Positions 60,168 to 64,000 of a stretch of DNA of 64,000 nt are shown in pieces. The translations under genes and the position numbers were made by a program. The notes beneath the pieces were generated by a model. It ran no database searches. It was not told where the DNA came from and saw only the letters and a program-made list of their open reading frames with translations. Numbering within the stretch: position 1 is the first letter of the stretch; every line of letters starts with the position of its first letter. Origin of the DNA: Allacma fusca (lineage: Eukaryota > Arthropoda > Collembola > Symphypleona > Sminthuridae); assembly GCA_947179485.1 (NCBI GenBank), contig OX359246.1, forward strand, positions 46,045,632 through 46,109,631, written 5' to 3'.

Positions 60168-61744
60168 TGATTTTGATTGGGATATGCAATTGCTGGAAAT
60201 TGCATAGGCGCTCCGGCTGTAGGTAATTGTGGGTAGGTAAAAAACATGGGTTGATTTTGTTGTGCTGGTGGCTTCTGCCTTTCCAATACTTCTGAAATCC
60301 CTTCAATCATTGATCGTACTGATTTCTGACCTTCATTTCCATTTCCATCTTTCCAATTCCAATTTCCTCTTCCTCGTCCATTGCCTCTAAAATTTCCTCT
60401 TCCTTGACCTCGGAAATTTCCACGTCCACCAAATCCATTTCCTCTCTGGTTGTATTTATTTATTCCACCTCTGATCTTTCCTCTAAATGATGGTGGATTT
60501 TCTTTCTTCTGTTTTGACCAACATTCCTTCTCCTTGTGGCCAAATTTCTGACAAAAATTACAATTACCTTGGAATTGTACTCTACGGACGGATTCAGTCT
60601 CTATCTTTTCAGTAGATTCCTTCAAGATCTCTACATTCAAGGCTGATGGTAATTTTTCTTTTTCTACCAAAGAATTAGTTACTTCTGATTTTTCTTTTTC
60701 TTGAACTGCATCTTCTTTCTTTCTTTTCTCTCTTTCGGCAGTTAATACAGCTTCCAATCGATGTTGAAATACTGGAACCGATTCTAATTGACCTCCCATT
60801 ATCTGGACTCTAATAGGCATTGCCAAACGTCGGTGTATTTTCTTCACCATTTCTCCTGGGCGCATATTTGGATTCATTTCTAGTAAAATGTCTTGTAATT
60901 GAGTGACAAACTGCTCTGCCTTCATATCTTCTCCAAGCTCAAATTTTTCGTATTTATCCTCTGCTTGTTCCGCACTGACTTTTGGATCGTATTGGGCAAT
61001 AAATTGACCTCGGAAATTCTTCCAAATAATTTCTCTCTGCTCATCAGTTTGAGTGTCTTCCAATGCTTCGACCAATAGAACTTCCTTCCTGGTAAACCAC
61101 ATACGGACATTTGCATCTCTTGAATCCGCAAAGAAACACCTCATGACTCCCAAAAAATACTTCCATGAAATTCCTTGAGCCTGTCTGCCTGCTTCTAAAC
61201 GCTTGATCCAAGTTTCGGAATTAATACTGGACATGTAAGGACCGATGTTCTTCTTCAAATTGTCGAATTTACGAGCTTCAAATTCTGACCGAGTTTTGTC
61301 AATCTTCGCTTGACGAAGCCATTCGTCATCTTCTTTACGTTGTTTTAATGCCAAATTAAAATCAGAAAGATCTCGTACCTGATTTTGAAGTCTGCGTAAC
61401 TCTCTCTCCATTTCTTTCTCTCGAGCCGTCAAAGTCTCCGAGTTATTCTCGTTTCCATGATTATGAGTATCCCGATTTCGTCCCCAATTATGTGGTGGTG
61501 GTCCCTCAAAATTAAATTCATCTTGGTTACGTTCCTCATTCCTCCAGGACTCATCTGCTCCTTCCAGATTCTCATGCTGCATATCGTCATAAAAATCAGC
61601 GTATTCCTCATTATTCCAATTATCACGTTCTTTCCTCAAATTCTCAATTTCACTTCTCATATTTTCATTCTCCTGCTGAACCGTTTCAAATCGTCTTTCC
61701 ATTTGTAATAGCTTATCCGCTAACTGTTCCATTGTAAGTGCCAT
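60158..61744 (-). CDS. gag: Retrotransposon gag polyprotein
   Basis: 528 residues from the ATG at 61744 to the TAA at 60160-60158. The N-terminus is a coiled coil (heptad-like MEQLADKLLQMERRF), then a charged Asn/Glu-rich region and another helix-rich segment. The capsid-type region (about residues 190-340) resembles the retrotransposon gag domain (SETWIKRLEAG, FRGQFIAQYDP, FVTQLQDILLEMNP). A CCHC zinc knuckle (CNFCQKFGHKEKEC) and Arg/Gly-rich repeats (GGRGNFRGQGRGNFRG) near the C-terminus are typical of RNA-binding nucleocapsid. It would form the particle that packages element RNA. The frame is unbroken. Upstream, about 730 bases separate it from the 5' LTR. Confidence 0.95.
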   Translation of the reverse strand: MALTMEQLADKLLQMERRFETVQQENENMRSEIENLRKERDNWNNEEYADFYDDMQHENLEGADESWRNEERNQDEFNFEGPPPHNWGRNRDTHNHGNENNSETLTAREKEMERELRRLQNQVRDLSDFNLALKQRKEDDEWLRQAKIDKTRSEFEARKFDNLKKNIGPYMSSINSETWIKRLEAGRQAQGISWKYFLGVMRCFFADSRDANVRMWFTRKEVLLVEALEDTQTDEQREIIWKNFRGQFIAQYDPKVSAEQAEDKYEKFELGEDMKAEQFVTQLQDILLEMNPNMRPGEMVKKIHRRLAMPIRVQIMGGQLESVPVFQHRLEAVLTAEREKRKKEDAVQEKEKSEVTNSLVEKEKLPSALNVEILKESTEKIETESVRRVQFQGNCNFCQKFGHKEKECWSKQKKENPPSFRGKIRGGINKYNQRGNGFGGRGNFRGQGRGNFRGNGRGRGNWNWKDGNGNEGQKSVRSMIEGISEVLERQKPPAQQNQPMFFTYPQLPTAGAPMQFPAIAYPNQNQGN

Positions 61745-62454
61745 TTTAATTTAGCTAATAATTTCTCACTAGATCAATTAATTATTGAATGTCTGGAGAG
61801 AATAGTTCACTTCACTGAGTTGTATTGACTTTCAAGTAAAACGTTACGATATTTCAGCACTATAAGTATACTGGTCTTAAATCATGACACCAAAGAGAAC
61901 CACGAGAGTGAGTGAAATTATAAAATACTTCCCTTCTTTCTTATGATACGTCCGCTGGTAAGTTAGCTCCTCCTTCCGCATCTCAAAATGTCTGCGTGTG
62001 CTGGATTCCTTTCTCAACGGTCTTCGTCCCGCACTCCTCGCTGTCGCTCGAAAATTCTTCAACGTTCGTCATTTGTTGTAACGGTCAACACTTTCAAGAA
62101 TGTTCTTTCATGTATGTATATGGCAGAAAATAATAATGTCCGAATTTTCACACCAATGATGTCTTTTCCAACAGTTAAATAATTAACAATAAAATGATAA
62201 TGTAAAATTCACCCCTTTAAAATAATCCATTAAGTTGATCTGTTGCCTACTATTCTTCAGTATTGACCCCTTCATCCTCATCCGAGCTTTTGATGATACT
62301 TAGCAATGGTACCTTATTCAGATATGCCATCCCCTTTTTCATCTTGCTCTTCAGAATTAATGGGCACAATAACGATCGAAAATAGTTGTAAGCACTTTTA
62401 TTTAACGAGTTCTTCTTTCTTACTGTTTAAAAAAATTGACTCCCACAAGATCAA

Positions 62455-62470
62455 CCAGCAACTTCCACCA
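62455..62470 (-). other. Candidate primer-binding site
   Basis: Directly after the 5' LTR, the element strand reads TGGTGGAAGTTGCTGG. The leading TGG is the complement of a tRNA CCA end, as expected for a tRNA primer. I cannot assign the tRNA without host tRNA sequences. Confidence 0.5.
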
Positions 62471-62937
62471 TGAAACGAATTGTTTTATGACTCTATATTA
62501 ATTAAGCTGGGGAATCTCCTTTCTATGATAATTATCTTTAACGGTTGAACTTAGATTAAAGATGGGGCTGTGAGCACTTCACTTGGCCTGTGAGAGATTG
62601 ACTCCGAAGAGTCCTACGAAGGGAGTTAACTTCTTTCCCAATTAATAATAACTTCAATTAGCTCTTTCCTTAATATTCACTTTATATTAATGACGATTTT
62701 ATTCGGATATTTTTAATCAACTCTCTTTACAACAATGTCTTCCCTAACTCACACCACCTTCCACGATGCTTACGCTCACGCTCCGGGCTCTGACTCTGAC
62801 TCTCACTCGCACACCGACTGACTGTCTCGCTCCCTCCAGCAGTCCTCACAATCCTAACGGACAATTCTTTCTTATCAGCATCTTACTCTTTCTATTGTTA
62901 CATTCTTTCTTATACATACTTCCTTCTTTACTTTACA
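62471..62937 (-). repeat. 5' long terminal repeat (right copy, 467 bp)
   Basis: The direct-repeat partner of 54077-54551, 8 bp shorter and otherwise the same by eye. It should hold the promoter for element transcription on the minus strand. Confidence 0.95.
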
Positions 62938-63254
62938 TTTAAATGTACACAGAGCTACTGAGATGAGAAAATTAATGTAAAAGGCCGAATAAATCAAGAA
63001 GTGAAAAATCGAGTCGCCAAGTCCCAAGCCAAAAATGCATGTACATATGGACTGGGTGCTATAAAATACTTCGCCCATCAGCCCATAAACAATCAAATGG
63101 GGATAATTTTACTTCTAATCAAAAACGCTGATAGTTTTCTACTCTTCAATAAAAATATATAATGTCAAATACCTCTCTAGCTAGTCAAAATTACCCACTC
63201 AGGTGTCATACATTATTACTTATAATGTACTATGTATTACATTAAAACAAATCT

Positions 63255-63484
63255 GGATAAAGTACCCGGGTACGAGTACGGGTAAGAAACTGAGATACCC
63301 GAGTATGGGTACAATTTTCGCGTACGGGTACATACGGGTACAGGTACATGGATTGAGATAACATTGCGGGTACGGGTACGAAAAATTTGTACCCAGATAC
63401 TCGGGTATGGGTACGGGTATAGATACCAGATATTGAAATACCCGCACTTGGGGTACGGATACGGGTACGGGTACCGATTTTTCG
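63255..63484. repeat. Right subterminal GGGTAC array
   Basis: Degenerate GGGTACGGGTA-type units, mirror of the left array, ending at the right terminal inverted repeat of the hAT-like element. Chance frames across it encode Tyr-Pro runs. Confidence 0.85.
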
Positions 63485-63564
63485 TACCCGTGCCGAGCAC
63501 TGAATGGTATTGTCGATGCTCATGAAAGTTTTGCTTGTTGAAGTTGCATATAAATGTGACGACG

Positions 63565-63930
63565 ATATTTTGCTTTCTTCAGGTGTAGAAGTCGGTGTGT
63601 CTCCATGTACTATGTCCCTTTGCCAAATAATAACCTTTGACCCAAATGCCAACGTGAGATTAGAGATTACTAAAGAAAGCTCATATATTGTATATAGTTA
63701 TATGTTCACACATTATTAGGAACGTTTCTAATGCTATTTCTATGGAAGACAGAAAGTTTCACCATCAGAGAGGGACATGTGAATGTGAGGAGTGATGCGG
63801 AAGAGAATATCTTCAATGTCACATACCCATAAACTCTCCTTGCATCAAGTTTCATCTCTTGCATGTTAATAGCGGAGTTTATTAAAGCTATAACAAATAC
63901 AATCCCCACTGTTATTCGTAATATATTTAT
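63565..63930 (+). pseudogene. Decayed copy of zinc-finger paralogue C, last exon plus 3' flank
   Basis: The acceptor and first codons match the start of exon 3 of paralogue C (GGTG-AGTCGGTGT-type sequence near 63582). Bases 63700-63780 match its first and second fingers (AACGTTTC-AATGCTAT, CACCATCAG-GAGGGA). Bases 63787-63855 match its fourth and fifth fingers (GATGCGGAAGAGAAT, TCAATGTCACAT, ATCAAGT-TC). At about 63858 the copy jumps to sequence matching 47957-48020 in the 3' flank (GCATGTTAATAGCGGA). The finger cysteines and the frame are destroyed by substitutions, deletions and stops, so no protein is expected. It lies 60 bases right of the hAT-like element's target duplication. Confidence 0.8.
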
Positions 63931-64000
63931 TTAATTTTTTAATAATCATAAAAATTATCTATGCTTTCACTGGTACTTAAGCAAGTACAGAACGCTTAGA

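Larger units (their letters stand above)
54077..62937 (-). mobile_element. Ty3/Gypsy LTR retrotransposon, nearly intact and young
   Basis: An 8861-bp element read on the minus strand: 5' LTR 62937-62471, gag 61744-60158, pol 60161-54831 (interrupted once), 3' LTR 54551-54077. The LTRs start TG and end CA and, by eye, are identical except for an 8-bp indel. A candidate primer-binding site follows the 5' LTR at once, and a short G-rich tract (TTTGGGGCGAA, 54562-54552) precedes the 3' LTR. Domain order protease, reverse transcriptase, RNase H, integrase places it in Ty3/Gypsy. There is no envelope gene. Flanking bases GTTA and TTTA match only 3 of 4, so the target duplication is unclear. It sits inside the hAT-like element. 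Confidence 0.95.
53335..63502. mobile_element. hAT-like non-autonomous transposon, interrupted by an LTR retrotransposon
   Basis: The ends are perfect 18-bp inverted repeats CAGTGCTCGGCACGGGTA (53335-53352 and 63485-63502), flanked by identical 8-bp duplications AATGGTAT (53327-53334 and 63503-63510). This fits the hAT superfamily. Inside each end lies about 230-250 bp of degenerate GGGTAC/GGGTATGG arrays in mirrored orientation. Removing the retrotransposon (54077-62937) leaves about 1.3 kb with no transposase frame, so the element is non-autonomous. The matching ends and duplications 10 kb apart show that the hAT element landed first and the retrotransposon landed within it. The CAGTGCT start and array-bearing ends are shared with the element at 7459-8966. 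Confidence 0.88.

Noticed and set aside
54073..62941. Clean target-site duplication of the retrotransposon
   Set aside because: Flanks read GTTA and TTTA, a 3-of-4 match only, too weak to claim.
63220..63652. Several minus-strand frames with Tyr-Pro runs
   Set aside because: They overlap one another across the right GGGTAC array and run through the transposon end.

Overview
This is a 64 kb stretch of animal nuclear DNA. It is AT-rich, its genes are split by many short introns (mostly 50-150 nt, GT-AG, with one GC-AG), and every confident protein has animal relatives. The three neighbouring C2H2 zinc-finger genes with a ZAD-like N-terminal cysteine domain, and a TECPR1/Pex23 protein carrying a galectin domain, point to an arthropod. 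A basal hexapod such as a springtail is plausible, but the sequence does not prove it. There is no bacterial, organellar or CRISPR content.

Layout, left to right. A TRAIP-like RING E3 ligase runs off the left edge (minus strand, 1-1098), followed by about 6 kb without a recognisable gene. At 7459-8966 is a hAT-like non-autonomous transposon with terminal arrays of a TCAAGT motif and a nested fold-back. Two tandem SLC22-type transporter genes with the same nine-exon structure follow (10048-12455 and 13574-16485). Next come a complete 16-exon VPS50/syndetin gene (17461-22481), a LAS1-like pre-rRNA endonuclease gene (26436-28417) and, converging on it, a complete 16-exon TECPR1 gene on the minus strand (29337-35643). 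Three ZAD-like zinc-finger paralogues lie head to tail (37840-40280, 41487-43764, 45329-47583). A 143-bp hAT MITE with a perfect 8-bp target duplication (48576-48718) precedes BOP1 (49296-52612).

The right end (53327-63510) is a nest of mobile DNA. A hAT-like element with perfect 18-bp ends and a perfect 8-bp target duplication is split by an 8.9 kb Ty3/Gypsy retrotransposon on the minus strand. The retrotransposon LTRs match except for one 8-bp indel, so the insertion is young. Its gag and pol are linked by a textbook -1 frameshift signal, and pol carries one in-frame stop just after the YVDD motif of reverse transcriptase. The last 400 bases hold a decayed copy of the third zinc-finger gene and its 3' flank.

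Functionally the genes are mostly housekeeping: membrane traffic and autophagy (VPS50, TECPR1), 60S ribosome maturation (LAS1-like, BOP1), solute transport, and lineage-specific transcription factors. All exon models were built by hand from splice signals. For the multi-exon genes the exon lengths add up to whole codons, which supports them. Functions come from recalled family features; no database search was run.
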